A stretch of DNA of 64,000 bases from Papio anubis. Taxonomy: Eukaryota > Chordata > Mammalia > Primates > Cercopithecidae. Location of the stretch: the NCBI RefSeq assembly GCF_008728515.1, contig NC_044979.1, positions 165,176,782 through 165,240,781 on the forward strand, read 5' to 3'. Of the stretch, positions 1 to 12,070 are shown piece by piece; position 1 is the stretch's first letter; the number at the start of each line of letters is the position of its first letter. Under the pieces are notes generated by a model, which saw only the letters and a list, made by a program, of their open reading frames with translations, searched no databases and had not been told where the DNA came from. The translations under genes and the position numbers were made by a program.

Positions 1-1484
1 TTCCCTATTCGCTCTTTTGCCCCATTTTCTTTGAAATTAGAATAATGATTCCATCTATAGCCATGAGCTGATCCACATATAGTGAAGACTCACAAAGGAA
101 CATACATCATTGAAAAGTTAAGCCAAAACATGTTATTGAATATATCTGACCTCTGACAAGTCAGGCTTTGCTATGTGCCACTCTCTATGGGAGAATCATG
201 TCATCATTATTGCAAAAGAATGGACAAGGTATATACTGTTTTTTGTTTACAATTTTGACAAATTTCCTATTTCCTTTACAACTGCTTTCTTTCTTTTCCC
301 CTCCCTCTTGGAAGCATTTTCTGGAAACAATGGTTTCTGTTTGCTTGGATCAGTTGCCTCATCCCAAATGCCTACCTTCACGCAGCTACAAAAAAGCAAC
401 ACTCAAATCTCTATAAATACATTTGACTGTTTCTCAGGTGCAACTCTTCTTTGACTTAATTGTTGACTCTGTCTCATATGATCAAATGTTTATTTTTTTC
501 TGAGTGAATTATTATAGAATATTCTAAACCTGTAGATGATCCCTTTTTCCTATGTGCTTTGCCTCAGCAAACTCACTAGTGTGTTCTGCCAAAAGTACGT
601 AGTGCATTACAAAGCCAATTACAAATAACCTTGATAAATTCACCATTTTGAATCACTCAGGCTATTGTTTGCTTTTAAAAGTGAATATTCAAAAGATTAT
701 GTATGTTTTGGTTTGGGTTGATAGTTAGAAAAGACAACCAGAAATGTAATATAGTTCATCTCCCCGTTTCCGTTTATTTTCATAGTGATTTGCAACTATA
801 CTGAGAATAGAAAATAAAACATTTGTTGCAAGAGGATGCTTATGTTCGTTCTTAGGAACGTGGAGTGAAATTAGAAATGGAGAAATAAAAGGAAGCAAAG
901 AAAAGATCTCTATACTAGGTGTGGGTCAGCACACTTCAAATTCTGAAAGCTTACTAGAAATTTTCAAAAGTTTTTGTCCTCGTATTTTGGAGTTAATTTA
1001 AGATTGTTAACTTCAGACGAAAAAAAAAATCAGTGTTTGGCACAGCAATATGTTTTTGGTATTTAGATTTTCAAATATCTTTTCTCATATAGGGCAGTCA
1101 ATTCCAATGGTGAAAATTCATTGCTTCTTGTCATTCTAATCAACAAAAGAAGAGCAAAAATCAGGCAGTGATATCTCCAAACTATCTGGTAGACAAGTCA
1201 ACATTAACTTTTTATGTCATTATTTCATCAAAAACTTGAGCTTTACAGATTGCTACTTGGCAGAAATCTTAATATGTTGGCATTCCATACAGCACCAATG
1301 TTGATGGTTTTTTGCACTCTGTGAAGAACATTTCCAATAACACTCACAGTTTAATATCCCTATAGACTTTCTGGGTGACCTTTCCAGAGATCATATGTTG
1401 CATTTAATGACTGCAGAATAGTACAGGATAAGGTATATATAAAAAAGGATATTTAAGTATGTTCCCTATTATATATTTCTTACT
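1..1484. other. AT-rich unique sequence, nothing recognised
   Basis: I see no repeat, exon-like block or RNA gene here. Open frames at 168-454 are short (82 and 93 codons), overlap each other and have no family resemblance, so they are treated as chance. Confidence 0.6.
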
Positions 1485-1600
1485 ACAATCCAATTATTTG
1501 TTTACCTTCTTGTTTTTCCATCTGTATTCTCAGTCAGTTCTGAGCTCCTTAGCCTCATTAATGGTATATGTTCAGTAGGGCTTAATAAATATCCACACAA
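1485..1600 (+). repeat. possible L2 3'-end fragment
   Basis: The stretch ends in a 'cagtagggcttaataaata' type sequence, which resembles the 3' end of L2 (normally 'cacatagtaggcgctcaataaatatttg'-like). Only the last ~50 bases are convincing; a MIR 3' end is the alternative. Confidence 0.35.
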
Positions 1601-1689
1601 CATGAGGATGATTCTGTGGGCAGATCCTTGTCAGTAGCTCACGTTGTCAAAGTAGCATATTTTAAAAACTTGTTGGATTGGTGAATGAT

Positions 1690-1835
1690 GGTTGCTAACG
1701 CCCTCTAGAGATCCCAGGTAATGACTGTTGCAGTGCAAGACAGTGACACATACCTAGAATTTGAATCAGGACCCCTGAGTTCAACCCAATTCTGCTCACA
1801 TTGTAACTTGGCCTTTTGAGGACTTACAATATTTG
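1690..1835 (+). repeat. MIR-like SINE fragment
   Basis: The run 'gaatcaggacccctgagttc', followed by a 'ttctgctcacattgtaacttggcc' style sequence, matches the MIR core order (pathological 'ggagtcagacctgggttcaaatcc...ctctgccact...tgtgaccttgg'). It is heavily diverged. Confidence 0.45.
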
Positions 1836-3748
1836 TTTGCTTTGGTTTATTTATTTTTGTTTTTAGTTTCTAATTTTCTCAAAAAGTAGAGCTAACATCT
1901 GATCTATAATGAAGAGCAAATGGACGTTTTGAGATATGAAACATCACACAGATATGACACTGCTGGTTGATGGTTACATAACTCCAACTGTGCCAATATT
2001 TTGAAATTTGTTGAAAGTAAGATTTTTTAAAATGTAAAAGGCCTTATATATTTTTCTTAGGTGAAGGAGATGTGGATCTGATATTTTAAAGGATTTCTTG
2101 TTTTAGAATTTTGGTTCCTGTTGAAAGCTTCAGCAGAGAGTGGGGAGACAGAAACCTCCATTTCTTTAGAAGAAGAAAATCCCAGGAGAAGATAGATGCA
2201 TTTTAACTTTGCAGAAATGAACCTACAAAATTAATTCATTTGTCAGGGTTGGGGAGGAGGACTAACTGAGGGAGAAAATTTGTAACCAGCTTTCCTTCCT
2301 TCAGTAACCGGGCTCTGCTTTGCTGCTGATTTAAATTTACACACTCACTCCTAGAGCAATGATTCTTCCTCTGCACTGGTTCAGTCCCCACAGACTCCTA
2401 CTTGTAGGGCAGGAAGTTGGTGCTGTCACATCCAAGTTTTCCCTCTGTGATAGTCAGTGCTCTGGGAGTAGAACTGACAAAGGCAACTGTCATTTTCTGA
2501 CAGGAGAGCGACAGAGTGAGTTGTACTCACACTCTCATTAGGCCATTTGGAAAGGCACAATGTCTCCAGAGTACACACTCAGTGGTTTATTGGTCTTAAT
2601 TTGATGTTTGCTCTAATAGATATCTTTGTCATTCCATTTTTTTCCTTTGGCTTAATTTTATTTTAATTCCTAAGAACATGATTTTTTTTTTTTTTTTAAA
2701 TTTACAGATATAGAGCCCTGATTTGTTTTACCTTTGGATGCAACATATATATTCCTGCAGTTCTTAAACTGTTCGATCAGTGCTACCAAATATCTGACAT
2801 CAGCTAATACTTAGCAGCACTAACACCTGAGGGTCAAAATTAAACTCTCAGCTGGGGTCTACATACGCCATTAAGAAAGACCTCAAGCCCCAAGTTCTGA
2901 CTGCTGATTTGTCTTATACTTCTCTTCTTCAATAAAGCTATTACATTTAATTTTAGATGAATTAAGGAAAGAGATGCTGAAGTGAAACTACAGGAATTGG
3001 TGAAATGTAAGAAAATGTTTCTTCAAGGCAAGCTAATTAACTACTGCAAATCCCTTCTGATTTAAGGAAACTATAACAAAAACATGAATATTAGACACAT
3101 TGTGGATTTTTACTGCAGATTTCAACTTTAGACTATATTCCTTGACTCCTCACTCTGTAAAACCATTCACTACCCTCACACGTATTCTCACTTCATTTAC
3201 TTTGCTACTTTTCTGTTTTGGTGAGTTATAGTACGTCATTATTTTTACATCATTTAAGTTTATAGCATTTATATAAATACTTTTCATAGTTGATTGATCT
3301 TGGCTCTATTCTTTATTTTCAAGTATCTTTTTTTTTTTCCTGGATATTCTTACCGTGTAATTCTTCCAGGAAAATTTTGTTTTGTTCCAGAATACTTGTC
3401 TATACCAGAAGAGCAATTCAGGAGAGTACAACATTCTTTTTCTCGCTTTCAAAATTTATGAGACTGTCCACTGTCTTCAGATATGAGATGTGAAGAAAGA
3501 GAAATCAAAGGACATTTATATTATTCCTTCCTGCATGCTCATGTGAGATATTTTCTTTATCTTTAAAATTAAGTAACTTCACTAGAATATGTTTATGATG
3601 ATTGCAATGTTAAAATTTTTCCAGAAACATACGGTGCCTATCTAGAATGACTATTGGTTTATTTTAGGAAACACTTTTTTTTCTTTATATTCGTGGAATT
3701 ATTTTTTCTCCTTTATTTGTTGAGTTCTCTTTTTCAGGAATACTCCTT
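1836..3748. other. AT-rich unique sequence
   Basis: It contains a 16-T run at 2682-2697 but no clear SINE or LINE body. The last ~400 bases before the AT block (3300-3748) are T-rich and vaguely like antisense old L1, but not enough to call. Frames at 2359-2541 and 3290-3493 are short and unsupported. Confidence 0.5.
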
Positions 3749-3870
3749 AAGAAAAAAAATGTAAATAAATTAAAAAAAAAATTAAAAAAATTAAAAAAAA
3801 TTTAAAAAAATAAAAAAAATTAAAAAAAATTTAAAAAAAATTAAAAAAAATTTAAAAAAAAGAAAAAAAA
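3749..3870. repeat. (TTAAAAAAAA)n-like low-complexity block
   Basis: About twelve imperfect units of 8-11 bases alternate TT/TTT with runs of 6-9 A. The sequence is almost entirely A and T, with interruptions only at the ends. It could be a decayed poly-A tail or a slippage-expanded AT minisatellite; there is no convincing retroelement body on its 5' side. Confidence 0.8.
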
Positions 3871-4712
3871 TGACAAACATCTTTTACCGTACTTATTTCT
3901 TTTACCACATTTATGGTAAAATACATTATTGCCATTTTACCAATGCTATTACCATATTTATGGTCCTTCGAAAAGCCTTATTATTTTCTATTTTGTTTTG
4001 TGAGATATTTCAAGCCTGTCTGTCATGTTTCTGTGGTTTTTATTTCTGTTAATTCTGCATTGGTTACTCAAATGTGGCTTTTTTTTTTTCTCTCAAATGT
4101 TTGTTACTCTCATTTGTTTGTCAATTATATGAACTCCCTTCCTTGTTTTATTCTTATTTCTCATTTGTATGCCTTTATCATTTACATCATCCCTGCTTCT
4201 TCCTTCAGGAGATCATCTTGTCTACAATTTATTTGAGAAAATAAAGTTATTTGTCTAACATAATTTTTGGTTTCCTCTTGGAGCACTTGTTCTCGTTTGC
4301 TTTTTGCTTACTTTTCTTTTTCCCTTTAAATTTCTTGGCACTATCTACACTCGTGTTCCATATTGGATCCTTTGAGACTATTTTTCATTTTTCTATGGAA
4401 TTAGTAGTGTTGAATAATTGGATGTGGAGGGAAGCAAAGTAGGAAGTGAGTGGCAAGAGACTGCAGCCTTGATTCAGCATGTGGCCTGAAAACCTTCACA
4501 CTCACCCTGTTACATGCTTTCTTTCAGGGGAACATCGTGTTTTTGCCTTCCAAAAAGGCAGGGCTCAGAAGAAGTCTTTGGATTCACGGGCCCTTTGGTT
4601 GTATGTTGTATGGTCACTACTTCCTGTTTTCTTCCTCAGCCTCCTTTGCCCCTGGATCCTCCTCTCCGCTGGCCAAATAGAAAATGGAAGACAAAGAATA
4701 GAAATGCTTCTT
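3871..4712. other. T-rich unique sequence
   Basis: Nothing recognised. Overlapping open frames at 3913-4236, 4251-4442 and 4450-4810 have hydrophobic, T-rich compositions expected from chance, and the last runs into the following Alu. Confidence 0.5.
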
Positions 4713-5110
4713 GGCTGGGCACGGTGGCCCATGGCTGTAATCCCAGCACTTTGGGAGGTCGAAGGGGGGAAGATCACCTGAGGTTGGGAGTTCGAGACCA
4801 GCCTGACTAAAATGGAGAAACCCAGTCTCTACTAAAAATACAAAATTAGCTGGGTGTGGTGGCGCATGCCTGTAATACCAGCTACTCGGGAGGCTGAGGC
4901 AGGAGAATGGCTTGAAGCCAGGAGGTGGAGGTTGCAGTGAGCCGAGATCGTGTCATTGCACTCCAGGCTGGGCAACAAGAGCGAAACTCAGTCAGAAAGA
5001 AGGAAGAAAGGAAATGAAGGAAGGAAGGAAGGAAGGAAGGAAGGAAGGAAGGAAGGAAGGAAGGGGAAGGAGAGAAAGGGAAAGAGAAGGAAGGAAAGAA
5101 AGGAAAGAAA
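4713..5110 (+). mobile_element. Alu (AluS type), plus strand, GGAA-expanded tail
   Basis: A full-length dimeric Alu starts at 'ggctgggcacggtggc', with the second-monomer 'ggaggctgaggcaggagaat' and the terminal 'ctccaggctgggcaacaaga'. The 'gatcacctgaggt...gagaccagcctg' wording is AluS-like. The tail is not poly-A but a GAAA/GGAA purine repeat reaching 5110. Likely target-site duplication: 'agaaatgcttctt' at 4700-4712 against 'agaaatgctgcttctt' at 5106-5121 (a 3-base slippage). Confidence 0.95.
4995..5110 (+). repeat. GGAA/GAAA microsatellite in the Alu tail
   Basis: A pure AAGG run of about 12 units lies at 5017-5064, flanked by GAAA- and GGGAA-type variants. It is all purine apart from a single T near 5015. 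It produces artificial Arg/Lys/Glu-rich open frames on the plus strand and Ser/Phe/Pro frames on the minus strand, which are not genes. Confidence 0.95.
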
Positions 5111-5589
5111 TGCTGCTTCTTCTTCATACGTTTATCCTGTCATTTCGCGGAGCTGTTCTGCAATGCACTGAGGACATCCATATTTTTTTTCTGTGATTTA
5201 TCTTATATATTCCTCCTTTACTCAAAACATCATAGCAGGACTTTGAAGTATTATGACACATTTTGTAGAAGAAAATCTGCACTGTGCTTAAAGAATGAGA
5301 AGATATGCCTTTTCTTTTTGTTATCCTGTTTGATTTTGGTTCAGATTTGACAGTAGTTGGCAAATATTCTTTATAGTTCTTGGTTTCAAGTTATAATTAT
5401 TTTCTTGTGTTATTTTTTTGTTTGTTTCCTTCATTATAAAATTTTTTCTCTATCCAGTTTTCATATGTATATGTATGTATGTGGGTATATGTGTATACAT
5501 GTGTATTATATATCCCATTATTCAAATACATATGTCAAGATTTCCTATATATTTGAGTAAGGGTATGGCATAAAATTGTGACCTTGACC
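5111..5589. other. AT-rich unique sequence
   Basis: No element recognised. A short alternating T/G/A stretch ('tatgtatatgtatgtatgtg') lies around 5465-5505. Confidence 0.5.
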
Positions 5590-5902
5590 TTGTTTAATAG
5601 AAGTCCTACTCTCTTCTCAACACTTCTTTTTATTTTACTGGCTCTTCTTCATTCTGCCTTTTTGATACTTTATCTTTCCATTTCTCTGTCCTTTAATGAA
5701 CCATTTTCCTCTTCTTTATAATTTTAAGGATTGCTACAGGTGTAATTCTTAGCTCTCTGTTCTTCTCTTCACTCTCATTGTCCTTTTCCTTCTTCTTCCC
5801 ATCATTTTTCTATTTTGCCTTCCTGCCTCTCTCCTGCCATCTTCTATTTCTTTCATAAGTTACTTCTTAGCAGTTTCATTGTTTCTATACTTTAACCATT
5901 GT
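5590..5902 (+). repeat. probable L2 fragment, sense
   Basis: The pyrimidine-rich sequence ('ttcttctcttcactctcat' and similar) resembles the interior of L2 in sense orientation. It is interrupted by the Alu at 5903 and appears to resume after it. Divergence is high, so family membership is inferred from context with the better fragments downstream. Confidence 0.4.
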
Positions 5903-6205
5903 GGCCGGGAGCCGTGGGTCATGCCTGTAATCCCAGCACTTTGAGAGGCCGAGGCAGGCAGATCACTAAGTTAGGAGTTCGAGACCATCCTGGCCAACAT
6001 GGTGAAACTTCCATCTCTACTAAAAACACAAAAATTAGCTGGGCATGGTAGTGCAAGCCTATAATCCAACCTACTTAGGAGGCTGAGGCAGGAGAATCCC
6101 TTGAACCTGGGAGGCAGAAGTTGCAGTGAGCCAAGATCAGGCCATTGCACTCCAGCGACAGAGTGAGACTCCATCTCAAAAAACAAACAAACAAACAAAA
6201 CCACA
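5903..6205 (+). mobile_element. Alu (AluS type), plus strand
   Basis: It starts 'ggccgggagccgtgggtcat' and ends in an (AAAC)n-type tail. About 10 bases of the usual 'gcctgggcga' are missing near the 3' end ('ctccagcgacagagtgaga'). Probable short target duplication: 'aaccattgt' before and 'aaactattgt' after. Confidence 0.95.
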
Positions 6206-7310
6206 AAACTATTGTTTCTCTGCATAATCTTCTCATATTTCTATTTCTGGGCTTGATTCCTCTGAAGCTGTGCTTCTTCATTGCAATGGCTGGTTGTCTC
6301 TTTACTACATCAAGTCAAACATCTTTGAAACAACTATCATTGCATTCTCTGTATCCTTAGCTGGACTTCCATTTTTCCATTGGTTGCATTGGGATGCTGG
6401 ATCATGCTTTCAAGAACACACCTAATCATTCTCAACAGTATTGCTGTGATACTGCCTAATTACTTTGTTTATTCAGATTGCAGCACTATTGTTTCTCTCT
6501 CTCTCACACACACACACGCACATGTGTATGTGTATACACAGAATTCACCATTGCTTTACTCAGCCATAATTAACTAGTAGTAGCATTAATACTTTCTCAG
6601 TTACCCAGGGTTAAATGTAAGTTATTATTATTATTTTTAAAAGTTTTCCTCTGACTTGATCCTCTCAGCCAATTCAAATCCAATAATCAGACTTTGCCTT
6701 GGCAATGACTTTCTTATCTGTACGCTGCTTCTCGTTGCACTTTTACCACCCTAAGACCTTAATACCATCAATGTAGATATCTAGAGATGCTAAATTCTCT
6801 TTCTGTCCCTGTCAATGTACAATGCATGCTTCTGCCAAATTAGATTATCTGAGCTGGAATGCCAACGGTATCACTGTTCGGCAGTAATAATGTCTGTGAC
6901 TTCCCTTCATGCCCCTAATGAACCACTAATTTATCCTCGTTCTCCATTATGTTTTCCAACCTGTGCTTCTAGCCTCATGGCGAACGATTCAATTGCCTAG
7001 TGCAATTGAATCCTCCACTCACACCTTGATGCCTGTTAAGGTCTAAATCATACACAAACTATCACTTTTGTGTCTAAGCTCATAACATTGCTTTTATCCA
7101 GAAATCCTGCTTTCTACTATCATGCTTGTCAAAATCTTATTCATCCTTCTCAAATGGAAACCTTCTTTGTAAAGATTTGTGGATCCCTGTGGCTAGATGT
7201 ATTCTATCTTTCTTCAGTTCTTAATATCATCTACAAGGCTCTATATAGACTGGCATTTGCATACCATTTATTACATATACGACAGCTTGCCTTCTGTGGG
7301 TTCCTTAATT
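6206..7310 (+). repeat. decayed L2, sense, with small simple repeats
   Basis: Patches align in order with the L2 interior, the best near 6665-6750 (sequence like L2 '...aaatcctgtt ggctctacct...ccactgctaccacc'). The stretch also holds a TC/CA microsatellite at 6497-6540 and an (ATT)n at 6627-6640. Other parts are not recognisable; short frames inside it are not supported as genes. Confidence 0.45.
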
Positions 7311-7316
7311 AGGCCA

Positions 7317-7372
7317 AGCCATATATATGTGTGTATATACACACACACACACACACATATACACACACGTTT
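7317..7372. repeat. TA/TG/CA compound microsatellite
   Basis: 'tatatatgtgtgtatatac' is followed by about 12 CA units with a TA interruption. The TG part and CA part are complementary, so the tract can fold on itself. Confidence 0.9.
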
Positions 7373-7429
7373 TTCACGATCTTCACCTTAGCTGTTTGGT
7401 ATATGTAAAATGTGTTTTTCCTAATCCTT

Positions 7430-7690
7430 AGGACGCATTGATTCTTCTCAAATGTCATCTCTTATGGAAGTTCATTTATTCCACCCTATTCAAGTAGATT
7501 TTCGGAATTTTCTCCCATGCCAAATGTTTCTTTATCATAACACTCCGTCATTTCCCAAACTGTCTCTGTGAAGGCAGAACAGAACCCAAATCTGCTTTGT
7601 TAACCAATGTCTACAAACACACATAGTATAGTTCCTGGCATATAATAGTTGCCAAAATATTTATTAAGTGAATAAATGAATGATTAAGCA
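7430..7690 (+). repeat. L2 3' end, sense
   Basis: The sequence follows L2 consensus order: 'tctcaaatgtcatctctta', a central 'gaaggcagaacagaaccc' region, then 'agttcctggcatataatag' and 'attaagtgaataaatgaatga'. This is the diagnostic L2 3' terminus. Confidence 0.7.
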
Positions 7691-7789
7691 TATTGTTTAT
7701 ACTTTTTCATGTCCCAGCCTGTATTGTACTTTCTAATATTTTTTCTTATGTTTTATTAGGTTTTAAGGCCTTTGACGTAAAAATAAAAC

Positions 7790-7875
7790 ATTTTGCATTG
7801 TTCATCTTGGTATCCCATAGCTTATAGCATGGTGCCAAACATTCATGAGATTAATAAATGTTTGCTGAATTAAAT
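7790..7875 (+). repeat. second L2/MIR-type 3' end
   Basis: 'atcccatagcttatagcatg' plus 'aataaatgtttgctgaatta' repeats the same L2-like terminus 190 bases downstream of the first one. Confidence 0.5.
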
Positions 7876-9626
7876 CGATTTGAATTAAACCTTCAGAACA
7901 ATATTAAGTTATTGCCAGGACATCACAGATGGTAAGTGCAATTTCCTTTGCTAATAGCTTCCAAGGTTGATGATGAGATAAAATCAGTCGAGCATCCATC
8001 AATAGGGGAAAAGCTCTTAAAAACTAAATCCTCTAAGTCATTGTAGTGTTGCCTCCTTTGTTATACTTTGTTTCCTGTGCCCATCCTTCCTTAGAGCATC
8101 AGACACACACTTATGTACACAGTTCTTATGTACTACTTAAGTAAGCATAAGTGTGGAGTGATGTCAGGGAGGAGGAAAGGCCAATAAGAGATAGGCCGTT
8201 GTTTTAGCAATGTTCCTCTTAACCACCAAAGACAATGTGTCCATGTGCTTATCCCCTTCTCTCTGCTTGACTCCTTGACTCCAATTTCTCAGCTTACCTC
8301 TAATGAGTGTGCCTTAAATTCGAGATGAGTGCCGATAAGGCTTCTTAAAAGCTGGCACATTTCAAGTGCGTGGTGAGAGAACTACCCCAGGATTCTGCAG
8401 GTGTTAATTATGGTGGAAGCTAGCATAAAGATGCAGAGTGTAGAGGGGCTTGCTGCTCTGATCTTCACGCCCTCTGGTGCCCTCTGGTGCCTCTAAGAGA
8501 GAATGGCTGAACCCAACAGCGGATGGCCCCTATTACTGGAGATGTTCTCTCTCACCCTCTCATATGTGTGTGGAGTGAGAGAACGGCCCCCTTTTTAGTG
8601 TGCAGAAATCTGTGCAAATCTGAAAATAGCATATGCCCGTGAAGTTTACGTCATCCCTTTTTGGTTCGCTTTCGCTGACTTTCAGAAGGATCACGATCTC
8701 TTCCTTACTGCATTAACATTTGCTAACAGAAGATCCTTAAAAACTATTTCAAATATTTAAGTTATCTCTTTTTCATAATCAAAATCATCTTCTCTTTGTC
8801 ATAAGTGGAATATTTATCTAGATCCTGGGTAACATTTCTTAAATCTCACAGATATGAACATAATTCAGCAGATGTAATTTTTGTTGTTGTTGTTAGAGCT
8901 ACAAATTAAGCAGTTTTTAGGGTATTTAAAAAATCTCTATCTTTTAGATGTGTGGCTATGGGTGTTATCCATTTCTAAAGTGTTCAAGTTTAAAGATAAT
9001 ACTGCTATAGCCCTAATGTTCTAATTGCATATACACCCTGTACCCAATCTCAGATATCCTCTCCCTTGGCCACTCCTATTCAAAGCAACAAGGAAAACCA
9101 CCACAGCAACAAACAAAAAACGAATCCCAGGAATGGATAAGGTGATCACAGATGCCGGGGGTTATTGATGAAAGTAATTTCGGAGTCCCTGTTTAGTGCT
9201 CATAACATCTTGTATTCTTGGCTTCCATCTGGACTCTGCCAGTTCATTGGTCTTAGCAATGTACCAGGCACATAAATTCTCTTTATTAAGAACAAAAACT
9301 ACATTTTTCATTTTATGTAAACTCATGAGTCACATCTTTAGCTCATTTTGAAGTGAGAATCTTCAGTATCACAGGGGAAATAGTATAACTATTACAAGGT
9401 AACTAACAAGTAACAATGTTTGTATAAAAGCCAGATAGTATCTCAGCATGAAATTTAATATTTTAGTAGAGCAGACTTTTAGAGCAAACTTTTACTTATG
9501 ATATTAACACAAATGAATTCAAGATGCCAATAATATTATTCTTACCTTTTACTACTGTCAGTCCGTACAAACTCTTAGCTTATTTGCTTTACATATCAGT
9601 CTGTAAAAATGAATCAACTAGAAATG
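7876..9626. other. mostly unique sequence
   Basis: No SINE/LINE body recognised. It includes a slightly GC-richer patch at about 8380-8620 that holds the tandem motif listed separately, and a (TTG)n run near 8880. Confidence 0.5.
8468..8493 (+). promoter_or_regulatory. tandem CTCF-core-like motifs
   Basis: The 10-mer 'cctctggtgc' is repeated twice head to tail. Read with its flanks it gives 'cgccctctggtgccc' (8468-8482) and 'tgccctctggtgcctc' (8478-8493), each close to the reverse-complement CTCF core (CGCCCCCTGGTGGCC). The similarity is seen in sequence; binding is inference. Confidence 0.35.
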
Positions 9627-9933
9627 GTTTCTTTTTTTTTTTTTTTTTTTCCTTGAGGTGGAGTCTCTCTCTCTTGCCCAGGCTGGAGTGCAGTGGTAAG
9701 ATCTTGGCTCACTGCAACCTCTGCCTCCCATGTCCAAGCAATTCTCCTGCCTCAGCCTCCCAAGTAGCTGGGACTACAGGCGTGAGCCACCACACCCAGC
9801 CAACTTTTGTATTTTTGTTAGAGACAGGCTCACCACGTTGGCCAGGCTGGTTTTGAACTCCTGATCTCAAGTGACCCACCTGCCTTGGCCTCCCAAAGTG
9901 CTGGGATTACAGGCATAAGCCACCTTCCCCGGC
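9627..9933 (-). mobile_element. Alu (AluS type), minus strand
   Basis: A poly-T at its left edge (around 9631-9650) is followed by 'gcccaggctggagtgcagtgg' and 'aagtgctgggattacaggc'. The 9-base target duplication 'ctagaaatg' flanks it at 9618-9626 and 9934-9942. Confidence 0.97.
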
Positions 9934-10134
9934 CTAGAAATGACTTTTTGAGACAAGAGAGTAGCAATCTTTGAACAACACAGATTGGTTACAAAGGCAA
10001 TAAGAGACAAAAGGGAGAGAAATCAATAAATGTGAACAGCATCCTCTTCCCATAAGGTGGCATCTTCCAGGATCTCACTTTCAGTCTGTTCTTTACCTTT
10101 GCTGTCTTTTATAGTCTTATAATGCAGTGCAAAT

Positions 10135-10290
10135 GCCAGTGTCTGAATGACTTTAGCTTGAGTCCTGGTTCTGCCTTCTACCAGCTGTGTGATCACGCCC
10201 ATTAATCAATGGCACTAGCACAGTGCTTCTTCTGCAGAACAGAATCTAATAACTAACTTCATGAGCTGTGAGGAGACTCATGTACAGCAC
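10135..10290 (+). repeat. MIR, sense
   Basis: 'gcttgagtcctggttctgcc', 'taccagctgtgtgatca' and later 'catgagctgtgaggagactc' follow MIR core order. Confidence 0.7.
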
Positions 10291-10354
10291 CTATTCCAGA
10301 GTCAGGGCTACTAGTCTACCCCATGGCCTCAACTCTCTTAGCTACTTGAACATT

Positions 10355-11230
10355 TCCAACAAGAGCACCTTTAGCACTGACCTCTCTTCTGAACTGGTAA
10401 TCTCTAATTGCAACATGAATCTTGATATCACCCCTTGGATGAAATGTCCTGTCTTCAATATACATTGTTTAGAATCAAACATATTATCTGTTTCCCCAAA
10501 TCTGCACTGATTCCTAGTATACTGGTTTCTCTTAAAGACACTACCATTCCGTTCAGTTACTTAGATGTGAACTATCAGCGCCATCTTTGATCCTTCTCCC
10601 TGATTTCTTACCTCTATGGAAGAATTTTCAAGTCTGACTATTTGTCCTTCCACAGTTTCTCACGTTTCTTCCCACCCCTCCATTCCCACTATCAGCACTA
10701 TGTTCACAGCTGTCTCTGACGTCAGCCTCAGCTCACATCTCATTTATTCTTGAAGGATTTTCCTTAATGCTGCTTTGTCGCTTCTTTTCTTCCTTCTACC
10801 TTGATGCCAACAGCTTGACATTCAAATTCTTTAGGAATCTGACCCTACTTAAATAGTGAATTCTCTCCCACAGAACACTTTTTCACTTTCATTGCACTTA
10901 AACGCAAATAGTAACTGTTACTGTTTGCATGTGAGTGCAAATAGTCAGTAACTTGGGCAACGCTATCCACTGTTTCTCCTACCAGGAAGGCTCTCTACTT
11001 ATGGAAATTCTATACATTTCCCAAAATTCAGATTAAAATCTATGTACCCTTCAGACTTCCTTCATTCTGCAACCTCCAGCTAAACTTCATTGGCCCCTTA
11101 TCAGTTCCACTTCCTACCTCCGTTCTCTGTACATCGTGTCTCTCTTACTACATTGGAAGATATTCGAGAGAACTTCTGATATTTTCTTCATAGTGGTCAC
11201 ATTGTAGGCAGTAAATAAATGTGGCCTGAA
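10355..11230 (+). repeat. L2, sense
   Basis: Ordered matches to the L2 interior run from about 10355 ('tgaactggtaatctctaatt') through 'tttgatccttctccctgatt' near 10590 to a 3' part with 'gaacttctgatattttcttc' and 'gtaggcagtaaataaatgtg' around 11215. The 80-codon frame at 10268-10510 lies within MIR/L2 sequence and is not a gene. Confidence 0.7.
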
Positions 11231-11883
11231 AGCTGAAGCAAATGAAGGAACAGCCACATAAATATGCAAGTCACTGAGGAAACTACATTTATCAAAATGT
11301 TTTTCAACTAATGAATGCTTTACATAACATAAAGTGTTATGTTATTTCATTATGATATAGGAGAATATTTTCTTATGTCAGTTTGAGGAATTCTTTTTTT
11401 CCATCTTGGCACTTGTGTCAAATTACTATGTATCAAAGTTAGATTTGAAATTGCAATAGGGATATATTTTTAGTTTAGTGCTTCTTTAAGTTATAAAGCT
11501 TCTCTGATAAATATACCAAATTTATCAATAAACTATGTAGAGTGTCTAGATAAAAACCTTTTGGTAATGTAATTCATTCTGATCATATATCCCAAAGCTT
11601 CAAGATTTGCATAAAATCAACATATCTTCTCGCTCTTCAAGTACTATTTTGTGTCATTCTAAAAGTAGTGAAAATATTCTTTTAATATAAAAGGAATTGT
11701 AGCCTCATGGAATAGTTTAAATAAACCACTTTTCTTCATTCTCTACTGGCAAAATATTTTACGTTATCTTTAACACCCTCACAATTTGAAGGAAATAACT
11801 ACAACATTTGTGCCATAATGAATCTTCTTCTCAAGTAAGTAAAGGTTCAGACTTTACATATGTTAAGTAAATCAAGTCTTGCT
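11231..11883. other. AT-rich unique sequence
   Basis: Nothing recognised between the L2 fragment and the inverted copy. Confidence 0.5.
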
Positions 11884-12027
11884 TATGATCTTCGTGTATG
11901 CCTCCATTCTCTGGGAATTTTTTCTACCACATTCCCCCACCCAAGTCCATTCCGGGCATAGTTAATTTCTTGGTTTTTTTTTTTTTTCTCATTATTTTTG
12001 GCAGGCTGTTTCTTCAAGGCCTCTTGA
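11884..12027 (+). repeat. inverted copy of 13321-13457
   Basis: The reverse complement of 13321-13457 matches this segment with four substitutions (all transitions) and two homopolymer length differences, about 97% by eye. Both contain the same oligo-T/oligo-A run next to 'ctcattatttttggcaggct'. The 13.3-kb copy sits in continuous antisense L2, so this one looks like the derived copy. Confidence 0.93.
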
Positions 12028-12070
12028 AAGAAAGACTTGAAAGAAAAGTCTTAACATTTACATAGTAGTA

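Noticed and set aside
7317..7372. CRISPR-like or origin-like repeat
   Set aside because: It is simple TA/TG/CA dinucleotide slippage with no spacers or unit structure.
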